The notes beneath the pieces were generated by a model. The model had not been told where the DNA came from. It saw nothing but the letters and a program-made list of their open reading frames with translations, and searched no databases. From NCBI RefSeq assembly GCF_009727055.1, contig NC_052351.1, forward strand, positions 52,942,087-53,006,086: a stretch of DNA of 64,000 nt, in the 5' to 3' direction. Within the stretch, counting starts at the first letter, position 1. Each line of letters begins with the position of its first letter. A program made the translations under genes and the position numbers. Below, one piece after another: positions 24,101-35,173 of this stretch. The stretch comes from Benincasa hispida. Lineage: Eukaryota > Streptophyta > Magnoliopsida > Cucurbitales > Cucurbitaceae.

Positions 24101-27100
24101 CTCTGAAAATTCCTGAATGGCGAGTTGTAGTCATGGAAGAAACGCGAGCACTCAGAACCAACAAAACATGGGATCTAGTTGTTCTTCCTAGAGGTCACAA
24201 AACCGGTCGGGTGAAAAGGGTGTTCACAGTCAAGTACAAATCTGATGGGACTCTCGAACAGATATAAGGCCAGATTAGTCGCGAAAGGGTTCACTCAAAC
24301 ATATGGGGTGGACTACTCAGAAATTTTCTCGCCAGTAGCAAAATTCAACACTATTCGGGTTCTTCTCTCTGTTGCTGTAAACCTAGACTGACCTCTATAT
24401 CAGTTGGATGTAAAGAATGCGTGTCTAAATGGTGAGTTGGAAGAAGAGGTTTATATGACCCTCCTCCAGGGTTGGAAGCACAGTTTGGGAGTCAAGTGTG
24501 CAAGCTAAAGAAGTCTTTGTATGGTCTGAAACAGTCCCCTAGAGCCTAGTTCGATAGGTTTACTACCTTTGTCAAAACACCAGGGGTACATTCAAGGTCA
24601 CTCAGATCACATCCTGTTCACTAAGAAGTCAGAATCAGGAAAAGTAGCAGTGTTAATCGTATACGTTGATGATATTATTCTGTCAGGAAATCATTCCGTA
24701 GAAATTGACAAGCTGAAACAGAAAATGGCAGAGGAGTTTGAAATTAAAGATCTTGTTCCTTGGGGTATTTCCTAGGAATGGAGATAGCAAGGTCAAAGGA
24801 AGGGATCTCAGTGTCTTAGAGAAAATATACGTTAGACCTTCTACAAGAGACTGGGATGACTGGATGTAAACCTGCAGATACTCCAGTTGAGGTCAACAAA
24901 AGTCTGGTAACTCAGTAGACGACATACCAGTGAACAAGGAGAGATATCAACATCTTGTAGGGAAGCTGGATATATCTCTCGCATACCAGACCTGATATTT
25001 CATATGCGGTGAGTTTGGTAAGCCAGTTTATGCAAGCCCCGTATGAGAGACACATGGAAGTTGTTAAACCGGATTCTGAGATATCTAAAGTCAACACCTG
25101 GGAAGGGCTTGATGTTAAAAAAAAATATAGAAGATGTATAGAACCCTACACTGACTCGGACTGGGCCGGTTCTGCTACTGACCGAAAGTCAACCTTGGGG
25201 TATTGTACTTTAGTATGGGGAAGCCTCGCGGGAGGAGAGTAAGAAACAGGGTGTCGTGGCTAGAAGTAGTGTCGAAGCTAAATAAAGCTATGTGCTTGGG
25301 TATCTATGAGGAAATTTGGTTGAAGAAGGTATTAGTAGATCTTCATCAAGAGAGTCATGACCCGATGAGACTCTACTGTGACAACAAGGTTGCTATTAAT
25401 TTGCCAATAACCCTGTTCAGCATGACAGAACCAAATATATTGAGATTGACTGACATTTCATAAAAGAGAAACTTGACAATGGTAGTATTTGTGTTCTCTC
25501 TAGGGTTGGCAAAATTCCCCACGGGATCGGGTCCCTGCGGGGCCCGCCCCGATTGGGTGGGAAATCCTCGGTCAACCGGGATGGGTCAACTGGAGAATTT
25601 TTTTCGGGGCCCCGTCCGGGGACGGGGCCGAGGACGGGGATGGTATCCCCGCCCCGACCCCGACCTGATTTTATATAGATATTTTTAAATATTTTATAAA
25701 TATATATTTATAATATAAAATAACTTATTTATATGTATGTTTATATGTATACTATAAACTTATAGTGTTGTGAGTCCAATATTGAATATATAAATTCTAA
25801 ATTTAAGCCCAAAAGTCAAGTCCAAACTTAAAAAATTAAAAGAAAAAAATGGGGAAATCCCCGCGGGGAAACGGGGAATGGGGCCCCGCGGGGACCTGTT
25901 TCCCTGACGGGGATAGGGGGGAATTTCCCCCACGGGGCGGGGCGCGGGGACCGTTTGCAATCCTAGTGTTCCATCCAGTCAACAGATTGCAGATGTTCTG
26001 ACTAAGGGCTTACCTAGACAGATGTTTGACACTTGTATTAGCAAGTTGAGCCTCATTGATATTTATGCCCCAACTTGAGGGGGAGTGTTGAAATGGTGTT
26101 TTAGCCCTAAGGGTGTTTTAGTATTTTTCTCAGTACCTACTGTCTAGGGTTTCTCTCTGTTTGGTTATTTATACATGTCCTGTATTGGGTACTGTGTATC
26201 AGAAAAATTAAAAGAATAAAAATTCTCCTATCGTGGTTTTTCTCCCTGATCTAGGGTTTCCACGTAAATCTATGTGTTTCTTTTCTTCTCTTCTTTTCCA
26301 ATACTATGTTTTCCCTTCCCATCACTCACACCAAAAATGTTATGATAGAATAATTTGGTGGGATGCACAAAGATAGGTGCTTCCTAGATGTATCTAAATA
26401 TTTTTCTTCTTGTTATGGTTATTTCCTCACACAACTCTTAAATAATCTTCAAATAATCTTCAAGATTCTTGAAGAGGATTTTTTTATTATTAAAAAAGTT
26501 TCTTGAAAGACAATTTTGGGCCATTGAATCTTACACTTTGTCCAAGATCAATTTATGGCCATTAGATCTTCCACATTATCCAAAGCTAATTTGTGACGCT
26601 TAGACCCTTCACATTGATCAAGGTAATCAATTTGGAACTATTGGATTTGCTTGATGATCAAGTTTCTTTGGGCTATAAATAGGTGGGGATTCATAGTTGC
26701 CAAATCATCCCAAAATCTCCAATAAGTGAGCAAAGTGAGAAAAAATAGAGAGTTTCTTATAAGAGAGCTTGTTATTCCTTTATAAGAAAGAAAGTTTGTA
26801 ATTCTTATTTAATATTGTGGAATTCTCCCATCCTTGCTTGTGGTTTTTACCCCAATTTTTTTAGGGGTTTTTCACGTAAAATTATTTTGTGTTATTCTCT
26901 TCCTTTGTTTTTTTTCCATTATTATTACTCTCAATCTAATTCAGTTGCGATGTTACCCTATTCATTCACAATTCTTTTTATAACAATAACTATTCTTGGC
27001 TAAAATACAATCAACTTTGCTTATAACAATGCCAGAATACAGAATCAACAACTGGACAGATACGATATTTGGTTTACTGCATGGAGCATGCGATTTTGAG

Positions 27101-27722
27101 TTCAAATTCAACTGATGGATACATGGTATGGTTAATTGATTTTCATGGCTGGAACACATCTTGTCTATCCTTGAAGGTTACTCGAGATACAGCTCACGTC
27201 CTGCAAAATCATTATCCTGAAAGATTGGGCCTTGCTATTCTCTACAACCCACCGAAGGTGTTTGAGTCCTTTTGGGTGGTAAGCTATCACATCACTCCCA
27301 TATTTTCTTCAATTATTTCCATCAACATTTATTGCTTTCCATATATCTGGAAATTTCGGAGAAAGTTTTGGTTCCCCATTGAGATGAATTTGATCCTTAT
27401 CTATCCTTCTAAATTAACCATTTCATGGTGTGTTTATTTAGCTTCTCTTCTCCTCAGCGGAGTTGAATCAAAGTTTTTAAAACTTTCTAGTAGTTCAACT
27501 ATTTATTAGTGTTTGTACTTTCATTTGTTTAATCTTTTATTTTTGTCCACCGATTTAAGTTTGTTTTAATTTAGTTAGTCCTATCATTTTAAAAGTTCAA
27601 TAACAATCACATTGATCATATTACAATTTTCTGAAGGTCACAAGATATTGATAACTATCTTGGTCATAAAAAAGAAAGAATCACTAATTATGACAGTTTT
27701 CTTTTTTAAGAACTGTGCTTGT

Positions 27723-27754
<32 letters not shown>

Positions 27755-28793
27755 TTTTTCAATTTCTTAACCATGATGTTTATTTTCTTAAGGAAACATT
27801 TGATTTTTTTAGCCAAACTCCAAAAATAAAAATATGCTTTAATTTTTTCTTTTTAGTTTTAAAACTTGAATTCGATTTTGAAGATATTAATAGAAGTAGA
27901 GAACAAAAACTATAAATGTGTGTGTTACAAACTTAATATTTGATAAAAAAAATTAAATTGTTATCAAGCCAAATATCCAAAAATATGGAAGAGAGTCGGC
28001 CCACTTTTAGTCGTTCGAGCGATTATGCCCGTTTTAGGGGCCTAAGATATTTGAGAAAGTGTATTAAGATTCCTCCCCTGTTTCATCAATGGCTCATTTT
28101 CTCTTGAAAACCACAGCCATATGATTTCTTTTATCTGTTTATTTCTTTACTCCTCCAAACCAATATAAAATGCGCATATTTATATTAGATATAACTTATC
28201 CCCCGCTCTTCTACTATGTCGAAAGAAACCTATCACATAAGAAAACTATTTTATCTTTGGACACAATATCAATGGTCTGGAAAGTAAAATCAAATTGAAC
28301 CATGACGAAAAACTTCATATAAGAAATCGAAATCCAAGCTGAAATTATGTTTTTTCATTTTCCTTCTCTGATATGTATCTTGCTTGAGATAATGCAGATG
28401 GTAAGACCATTCCTAGAGTCAAAGACATTCAAGAAAGTGAAGTTTGTGTACTCCAACAACCCAGAGAGTCGAAAGATAATGGAAGACAACTTCGACGCTG
28501 ACGAATTGGAAACTTCATTTGGTGGGAAAAACCCTGTTGGGTTTAACTACGAAGATTATTCACAAAGAATGATGGAAGACGACAAGAAAATGACTCATTT
28601 TATCGACTCTGGATGCTCTTCTCCAATTTATAAAGCTATTTTATCCAAATCACAGCTGCTTGACTCGGCCGCATCCGATGTCGATTCTCAAACTTCCGAC
28701 GAAGAAAGCAACAACGACGAAATACCATTGAGTTTGGAGCATCCAGATGACAAACTACAAGTCCCTTCAGCGACAACATCCGAGTCCAGATAA
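18128..28793 (+). CDS. SEC14-like CRAL-TRIO lipid-transfer protein (five coding exons)
   Basis: Coding exons 18128-18196, 18663-18839, 19344-19442, 27036-27278 and 28398-28793 join in frame, all in phase 0 with GT-AG introns, giving 327 residues. Residues 24-82 form the CRAL-TRIO N-terminal helices ([25 protein letters not shown] at about 48-72). Residues 85-255 form the SEC14 lipid-binding fold: [58 protein letters not shown], then [13 protein letters not shown] and [10 protein letters not shown]. The tail is Ser/Asp-rich. Family knowledge: such proteins carry phosphatidylinositol or other lipids between membranes; plants have a small subfamily of about 300 residues like this one. No signal peptide or membrane segment, so cytosolic. 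Exon 4 uses the acceptor GCCAG at 27035; the one 7 bases on breaks the frame. Intron 3 is 7593 bp because of a copia insertion. No inactivating change seen. Confidence 0.9.
20081..20085 (+). repeat. Target site duplication, left, copia copy 2
   Basis: CTATG directly before the 5' LTR, identical to CTATG at 26304-26308 after the 3' LTR. Five bases is the normal copia target duplication, so the element is complete at both ends. Confidence 0.9.
20086..20301 (+). repeat. 5' LTR of copia copy 2
   Basis: 216 bp from TGTTAAAATGG to TTCCAATA, with TTTATACC and CTATATATC TATA-like words and a conserved 3' part (CCTGATCTAGGGTTTCCACG). Both LTRs end ATA rather than the usual CA, so this is a property of the family or lineage, not a recent mutation. 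Confidence 0.95.
20301..22203 (+). pseudogene. Gag of copia copy 2, broken
   Basis: Begins near [21 protein letters not shown] (20394). A central core is at 21280-22000: [54 protein letters not shown] and [22 protein letters not shown]. The zinc knuckle [14 protein letters not shown] (C-x2-C-x4-H-x4-C) is near 21970. Stops at 21325-21327 (Gln to TAA) and 21520-21522 (Trp to TAG), plus a frameshift in the Pro/Asp-rich part (20560-20880), inactivate it. Gag would package the RNA. Protease follows in another frame at 22200, by a frame change that may be natural or a mutation. Confidence 0.85.
20302..20313 (+). other. Primer binding site of copia copy 2
   Basis: TGGTATCAGAGC, a perfect initiator-Met tRNA site, touches the end of the 5' LTR. 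Confidence 0.93.
22200..26078 (+). pseudogene. Pol of copia copy 2 (protease, integrase, RT, RNase H), broken
   Basis: Protease: [13 protein letters not shown] near 22220. Pre-integrase zinc site: [11 protein letters not shown] with CDVCIRAKQ near 22630-22750. Integrase core: [31 protein letters not shown] and [23 protein letters not shown] from about 24110 ([54 protein letters not shown]). RNase [10 protein letters not shown] near 25378. After the MITE the tail resumes with [19 protein letters not shown] and ends PT* at 26078. Stops at 22971-22973 and many in the RT region, with several shifts, show it is inactive. It encoded the enzymes for copying and integrating the element. Confidence 0.88.
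25501..25965. mobile_element. GC-ended hAT-like MITE nested in copia copy 2
   Basis: 465 bp with inverted ends TAGGGTTGGCAAA… and (reverse complement of right) TAGGATTGCAAAC…. Subterminal arrays of CCCCG, GGGGAC and CGGGGA lie on both sides of an AT-rich core (25670-25850). GTGTTC occurs on both flanks (25491-25496 and 25966-25971), consistent with an imperfect 8-bp target duplication. It splits the RNase H tail of the copia element, so it is younger. It codes for nothing. Confidence 0.75.
26086..26303 (+). repeat. 3' LTR of copia copy 2
   Basis: 218 bp, TGTTGAAATGG to TTCCAATA, preceded by the polypurine tract TTGAGGGGGAG (26075-26085) and followed by CTATG. It aligns along its whole length with the 5' LTR; most differences are transitions. 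Confidence 0.95.
26339..26960 (+). repeat. Probable solo copia LTR in the same intron
   Basis: The stretch after the copia element has an LTR build: CTATAAATAGG TATA box near 26673, a 5'-UTR-like run (AGTGAGCAAAGTGAGAAAAAATAG), and an end similar in style to the neighbouring LTR (GGTTTTTACCCC…GGGGTTTTTCACGTAAAATT, TTACTCTCAA). No primer site or gag follows. Borders are approximate and I could not define a target duplication. Confidence 0.45.
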
Positions 28794-28864
28794 CAAACTA
28801 CAAGAGCATTGATATTCAAGTAAGCTGCTTCTTGCATCTCACTGACTGCTCATTAACCTTTAAC

Positions 28865-28870
28865 AATAAA
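28865..28870 (+). terminator. Poly(A) signal candidate, SEC14-like gene
   Basis: AATAAA 72 bases after the stop codon, followed by TCAGTGGTCAGTTTGTTC. A plausible near-upstream element for 3' end formation; weaker alternatives follow. Confidence 0.45.
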
Positions 28871-30157
28871 TCAGTGGTCAGTTTGTTCTTTCTTTTCCTT
28901 TTTTTAGTGTCATTTCGTTTTACTCTCTCTATTAACTGTTCTTTCATTTTTTTGGTCTCTTAAAAGTTTCTTGGCATTCTTTTTTGGATTAAAATTGTGT
29001 ATTATTTTTCGAACTTGATAGAAAAATGCTTAGATGCATTCTGGCTATACCCATCTTTGTGGAGTCCATTCGGGTGCTAATTAAAAGTTGGCTCTTTCCT
29101 TTACTCATTTTGGATATTGCTTGTAACAGAACATTTATAATATAAATACCATATCGGAATAATCCATGAAGATATGCCCTTTATTTCTCTGTCTAGCTCA
29201 AAATTAGGGGAGTATCTTTCTTGGCTTCTGTTCAAAAGCTTAAATTGACTTTAATTTACACCTCTCTTTTGTATTTAGTAAATTAAATTTGGGCGAATTG
29301 AACTAATTGTTTTTCCTTTTTTTAATATTATTATCATTTTGGTTGATGGGTCATCTATCCGAGGCTAAACTACAATTTTGATTCTTCCAATTTTAGGGTT
29401 GGTTTATTAAGTCTATATTTGTTAGGTTTCAATTCAAAACTTTGTCATGTTAACACATTTACTATCTATGTTTATAATATGTGAGGGTGTGGAGATTTGA
29501 ACTTCTACTTGACTTTTTTTTTTTCTTGACAATATATGTGGGAGGTGATGAATTCAAATATCAAATTTTGAGGTTCATGGTAAAAGTTCGTGTCAGTTGA
29601 ATTTTAATTATGTTGACGCAATAACTAGGTGAACTATACACTCAAAGATATGTTTATTTTAAAGTATATTTTTGGAGATAATGACATAATGCTAAAAGTT
29701 CATGAACCATGTTTATAATTTGACTTTATCAATTAATATACATCAAATATATGGGTTATTTTAGTTCTAAACTTTTTTTATTATATATTTATGATTTTTA
29801 GTAATCATATCTTAAATGAATAATTCTTTAACAAAAAATTCATTACAATTTTAGTACACATATATCTCTCTCCCCCCCCCCCCCAAAATATATATATATA
29901 TATTATATATATATATATATCCATTTTATTCTTACTTTCACCATGAAGATGTTTGATTTTCCTTTTAAATGTCTCATAGGATTGAGTAGCTTAAGCTTCT
30001 ATATAGCATGTACATATAGAATGTAGGTTGTATGAAAGAATGAATTGAAAAAGATTCAGTTGATATAGTGTCTTAATTTGGAAGTAAAGATTTCTACAAA
30101 TGAATGAGATTAGAAGAATCTTAAAAGTTTCAACATATACTTTTGTTTTTTTTAAAA

Positions 30158-30188
<31 letters not shown>

Positions 30189-30590
30189 CAAACAAAAAAC
30201 AAACCTCTTCGTTAAGATAATGAAAGATGTTACAATATATACTTTTGTTAAAAGGAACATTTTTCCTCTAAACTTTCATGAAAGTAACAATTTAAGACCT
30301 GTTTGGTTCGCATTCCGGATTTTGACTTCTGTGAATATAAAACATATAACTTGAATTTTGTTTCTGAAAACTGTTTTAAGATTCTGTGATCCAGTACAAA
30401 TTTTGAAAACAACATAACATTTGTAGGTCTTTTTTGTATTCAGAATTTGAATTTAAAATTTAGAATGTAGAATTGTATTAAATAAAGAAAAAAATAGAAA
30501 TATAGTATGTCATGTTTATAACCCAATTCAATTTTTTTAAAAAATTTAAAATATGTATTATGTATTATTATAAATTAAATTAGGTTAAAT
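28871..30590. other. Intergenic AT-rich DNA with microsatellites
   Basis: No gene seen. 29871-29920 holds a pure C run followed by (AT)n. 30147-30190 holds a T run followed by A runs and ACAAACA repeats. ORFs over the homopolymer runs are not credible. Confidence 0.6.
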
Positions 30591-30795
30591 CTAAGTTTGA
30601 TCCCTATGGTTTGGATAAAATTAAAAGTTAGTCCATATGATTTAAATTTTAGAATTTAGTTCTTTATAGTTTTGATAGTCCATATATTGTTAAATCTCTT
30701 GAATAGCCCTACCACAGGACTATTTATTATGAAACTTTTATCAAACCTAAGACTTAAATTTTAACTTAGTCCAAATCATAGGGACCAAAATTTTT
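30591..30795. mobile_element. Short fold-back MITE
   Basis: The left arm AAGTTTGATCCCTATGGTTTGG and the right arm, whose reverse complement reads TTTTGGTCCCTATGATTTGG, form inverted ends about 45 bases long around a short middle (about 205 bp overall). No ORF. Superfamily not assigned. Confidence 0.6.
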
Positions 30796-31057
30796 AATTT
30801 TTTATAAATTATATAAAATTATAAAACAATAATTATACAATTTTTTAACATAAAATATGTTAAAAAAATAAATTAACAATAATTCATTGTTAAATAATAT
30901 TTAGTTGAGTAGTTACAACGAGTTTACAATTGTTTAGATTAAAATTCAATTTTTTAATTATGCTACCAAACACATATCTGAAAACAAGAAATATAGCTCT
31001 ACTTTCATTTAATCCCTTATTTTCAAATTTTTGTTTTCAGATTATATATCAAACAAG

Positions 31058-31445
31058 CCCCTAATCTCTCAACTTAAATTTGTAACGATTTAGTCGATGT
31101 ACTTTCAATTTTTATAACAATTTAGTTTTTTAATTTTAATATACAAATAGTGTAGCATAGGTATTTCGAAGTTTGTAGTAACTCAATCTCTCTAGCAAAA
31201 GGTATTGTAAGAATTTAACGAGATTTCTGACATATGTATGATGATTGATAAATTGATTAAGGATCTCGACGATGTATTTATTGGATTACAAAGCCAAAGC
31301 TATTACATCCTAAAAACCGACACACTTAGTTTTGATAGAAATTTTGATTGTAGGGGATTACATTGTTGCATAAATTTAAAAGCACATATATAAATATAAA
31401 GACTAAATTGCTACAAATTTAAGTTCAGAGACGAAATTGTTACTT
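31058..31445. mobile_element. Fold-back MITE
   Basis: Left CTCAACTTAAATTTGTAACGATTTAGTC and right (reverse complement) CTGAACTTAAATTTGTAGCAATTTAGTC are inverted copies about 390 bp apart. It belongs to the same class of 'fold-back' repeats as 30591-30795 and 60999-61280. Confidence 0.6.
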
Positions 31446-33239
31446 TCATTCACCTAAGTTCAGAGACAAAATTATTTTTTTTAACCTTATACTTAATACA
31501 CCTACAAGGCACCCTGGAAAACTTTTTAACACTCAAAGAGATGTCATTGAGAAATTTAGAGAGTATGTTGTAATATCATATGGGTAACTTTTTTTTTTTG
31601 GTTCAACAATGGTAGAACCATGAGAGCAAAGGGATTCTTTGTATGGATGACTTAAAAAAATAGTCCTATACTATTTTATGACATTTTCTTGATGTCATCA
31701 TTACAAATAAATTACCAAATTGACCCACTGGCAGTTGGAACTCTTACACCTACTTTCCATTCTCGTTGTCACTCTTGCTCGCTGCTCACTTTTCTCGCTT
31801 TCATTTTTCATTCTTAGATCTCACTTTCAACCCAAAGAATTCCAAAAAGAAAGAAATACGAAAACGTAAATGGAATATAGATCACCGGTCCAATGCTCAA
31901 CGTGTTATGAGACGAAAGGATGAGATGAAATGGCAATCTTAGAGCCCAAGAGGTCAAACGGTCGATAGGTTAAAGATGAAGACAAAAGAGAGAGGAGAAA
32001 CTTTGTATTTTTTAAAATAAAAGACTATATAATAATTTTACTCTAAATAAGAGGTCATATAACATTAGTTTTAAAAAGTGGGTCGTGTCTCATTTTGACC
32101 GTTTTTTTTTTCAGGACTCCGATACAAATACGTCGACGTTAAATAAAAGACATTTGAGACCATAATTTGTATCTTTGTCTACGGATCAAGATTGACATAT
32201 GTGTAAGGAAATTTAAAGGGAATTGAATTATGTATAAGGTGTTAGAATTTTGTAGTTTATAGAAAAGAATTTTGAGAGCTTTAAATTTAGGAACCGACGA
32301 AGAGGAAAGTGATGTTAGTCACGTCTTAATATTATTTTGCCACCGCCCAAATGCCAACCCTTTCCTTTCCTTTCCTTTTCTTTTCTTTGACCCCTTTTTG
32401 TTTTCCTCCTTTAATTTATTTCCATATATTCTCTCTCTTCAATCCCACCTTACCTTTTTTTTAAAAAAAAGAAAAATTAAATTAAAATTTTGAACATCCG
32501 GATCGAGAAATTCAAACCATAAATCTTTAGATCAATAACACATATTTTATATTAGTTGAGCTAAAGGAAGGGCAAAATAATATTGGCGATATCATCAAAT
32601 TATCAGTAATGTCGACGATATTTTCGATATTTCCCTGATATTTTGTAAAGAAGATTTTACCTTGAATTTCTCTATCTATACCTTAATTTTAGTAGGGTTG
32701 AAATATCGCGATTTTTTTAATCTTGAGCTAAACTCAATTTGACACCATTTCTTTTCCTTTAGAAATAGGAGAATTTTGAAACTTTAAAAAGCATTAGATT
32801 TGTTTAGTTTCGAGTTGAGCAAGAATATGAATATTATTTATGGTTACTCTTGCATTGTATTTGAGTTGTGGAAGATAGAATAAATATGAGAATTACGAGT
32901 TTTAGTTCATAAATAAGCGCTAAGTTGTTTATTTTAATTTGTGGATTATAATAGTATGCAAGTTATAATAGTATGTGTCTAGGGTAAAGACTATTTTAAT
33001 CTAGGTTATAAAAATTGTGTTTGAGGTGCAGACTATTTCAGTCTTGGTAGTAAATAGTAAATATTGCAACAAAGAGAAAAAAAGAGGATGTATAGAAATT
33101 AGTAAACAATGTAACAAAGAATTATTTGAACTAGTAATATTGTAATTAATTGTAAATTATAATTGTTGGAAACACCAACTATTATAATTGGAACCCCAAA
33201 CGTAGAGTGAGATATAATAGACCACTCCACCCAGATGAA
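31446..33239. other. Intergenic DNA
   Basis: No convincing gene. A short ORF near 32272-32493 is Phe/Pro-rich low complexity. 32575-32700 has repeated GATATTTTCGATATTTCC words, which recur in style near 62.2 kb and suggest a dispersed repeat. Confidence 0.5.
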
Positions 33240-33690
33240 ATTAGGGGCACAAACACCCCTTAGATTTGAGTTCCATAGGTCTTCAAACTTTCTGATAATT
33301 ATTTAAATTCTTTAAAAAAAATATTTAGTAGGTCTTTAAATCTTTTACGTTTTTGCCTGGTTAAGTCTCTAAATTTATTAAAAAGTATTTAATACGTCTT
33401 TAAACTTCCAATTTTGTATTCAATAGGTCATTGGATTTTCAATTTTGAGTTTCAACATTTTTTTTCCAAAGTTCATCGACCTACTAGATAATATTGAAAG
33501 TTTCAAGTTTTATTAACATAAAATCCAATTTTACATCTAATAGATCGATTAGTTTTTTAAAATTTCAATTATGTTAATAAGGATTCATTAGATATAAAGT
33601 TAAAAATTCAAGTACGTATTAATAACTTCCTAAAGATCAATTTTTTAAGGACAAATTAAAAAGTTCATAAACATACCTAGATTAAATTAT
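33240..33690. repeat. MITE-like repeat
   Basis: Words such as AGTAGGTCTTTAAA, AATAGGTCATTGGATTTTCAATTTTG and their complements recur through this block and again at 34530-34830, indicating two copies of one AT-rich family. Borders unclear. Confidence 0.4.
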
Positions 33691-34251
33691 AGAATATATT
33701 TTCTACGTCATATCTACTAATATTTTTTTAATATACATGTATGTAATATGTATAGTCATTGAGTTTACAAAATAAAAGAGTTAAATAAAAATAAAATAAA
33801 ATAAAAGAGTTTATTTTATTATATTTTTTAAGTGACCAACAGCATACCATTTTTTCAAAGCAATATATACCAAAATTCTTTTAATAGATCGTGCAACTTT
33901 ATTTTGTTTATTAGTTGTCATAATTTAGTTAGTTTATAAGAATATGATATAAAATTCCATTAAAAAATTTAGGGACAGAGTTATTTCTTTACACATTTTT
34001 AAAATTAAATGGAGACATTGTTTCTTAAACTTTCTTTAAATATAGTACAATAAACTAAAATATTTATAAATATAACAAAATATTACAATCTGTAAATGAT
34101 AAACAATGATAGATTATTACTGTTAAATTGTGACATTTTACTATGTTTGAAAATATTTTAAGCAGTTTTTCAATTTAAAAAAATTTTCTTTTTTTTTCCT
34201 TGTGAAAATGAGAATTCAAATATACATTTGATCTATTGATCAAGAATATAT

Positions 34252-34261
34252 NNNNNNNNNN
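34252..34261. other. Assembly gap (10 N)
   Basis: Ten ambiguous bases inside a TATATAT context, flanked by SINE-like copies. The true gap size is unknown. Confidence 0.99.
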
Positions 34262-34267
34262 TATATC

Positions 34268-34356
34268 TGTTTTTTTTTACATGTGGGGTAGGAATTGAAC
34301 CTCTGATCTCGAGGTTGATAGTACACATTTACGTTAATTGAGTTAGGCTCATATTG
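34268..34356 (-). repeat. SINE-like copy, minus strand
   Basis: On the minus strand: CCTAACTCAATTAACGTAAA, TGTACTATCAACCTCGAGATC, then AGAGGTTCAATTCCTACC (B-box like), ending in a run that is poly-A on this strand's 3' side. Closely similar to the plus-strand copy at 34425-34525. Confidence 0.55.
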
Positions 34357-34424
34357 AATAAATAGAAGTAATTATTCTTTTATTACTATTATTATTATTA
34401 AATTATAAGTTCATTATCAAAATA

Positions 34425-34525
34425 AACATAGCTCAATTGACATAATGCTTGTACTATCAATTTCGAGGTCAGAGGTTCAATTTTCGCACCTATGTATTTA
34501 ATTCAATATCTTTACAAAAAAAACA
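34425..34525 (+). repeat. SINE-like copy, plus strand
   Basis: ATAGCTCAATTGACATAATG, TGTACTATCAATTTCGAGGTC and AGAGGTTCAATTTTCG, ending in an A run near 34516. Together with the minus-strand copy it forms a head-to-head pair about 70 bp apart. Confidence 0.55.
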
Positions 34526-34529
34526 ATAT

Positions 34530-34830
34530 AAGTTTATTATTGAACTTTGAAGTTTGTATCTAATAGGTCTTTGAACTTTCAATTTTGCATCTAACAAATC
34601 TTTAAAAGTTTAAAAAATTTTAAAAACTAATTGACCTACTAGATATAAATTTAAATTTTATGTCTCATTGAAATCATATGTTTTCAATTTCGTGCTTAGT
34701 AGATCCACTAATTTAAAAAATCTGAAAATTCATGAACTAAATTTGTAATTTTGAAAATCTAAGAATTAAATAGATAAAAAAAATTCAAAATTCAAGAACT
34801 AAATTTATAATTTAATCATTTTTTCAGTTC
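34530..34830. repeat. MITE-like repeat, second copy
   Basis: Shares TCTAATAGGTCTTTGAACTTTCAATTTTG-type words with 33240-33690. AT-rich, no ORF. Confidence 0.4.
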
Positions 34831-35173
34831 AATAATTGCATAGTGAAAGTTTATAAGATGTTACTTAGATGTATATGATAATTAGATTCACTAAGCTATA
34901 ATCCATTTGATAAATAGAAATAAAAAAGAAAAGGAAGATTAGATTTGTTTATAAAATTGATGGGTTAAATTAATTAAGCAATTTAATATGGAAAGAAACT
35001 TGCCATCCCATAAAGCAAGGAAGGAGAATAAAATATAATGTTATTGTGTGGCACTCAACTTGAGGAAGCTATGATGAACCTCCAAACATTCTCAAATACA
35101 TATAAATATTTTAGCATTATTCTTTTTAACAATTATTCAAATTTAACCTCACTCCACATGCTTTAGTTTTTCA

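Larger units (their letters stand above)
20086..26303 (+). mobile_element. Complete Ty1/copia retrotransposon (copy 2) in intron 3 of the SEC14-like gene
   Basis: A 6218-bp element in the same orientation as its host gene. LTRs of 216 and 218 bp, TSD CTATG, primer site TGGTATCAGAGC directly after the 5' LTR, and a polypurine tract (TTGAGGGGGAG) directly before the 3' LTR. The coding part is full length in domain order but carries stops and shifts, and is split by a 465-bp MITE at 25501-25965, so it is not autonomous. By eye the LTRs differ at about 10 substitutions and one 2-bp indel. Confidence 0.95.

Noticed and set aside
25473..25960. Pro/Gly/Arg-rich ORFs at 25.47-25.96 kb
   Set aside because: They are translations of the GC-rich arms of the MITE.
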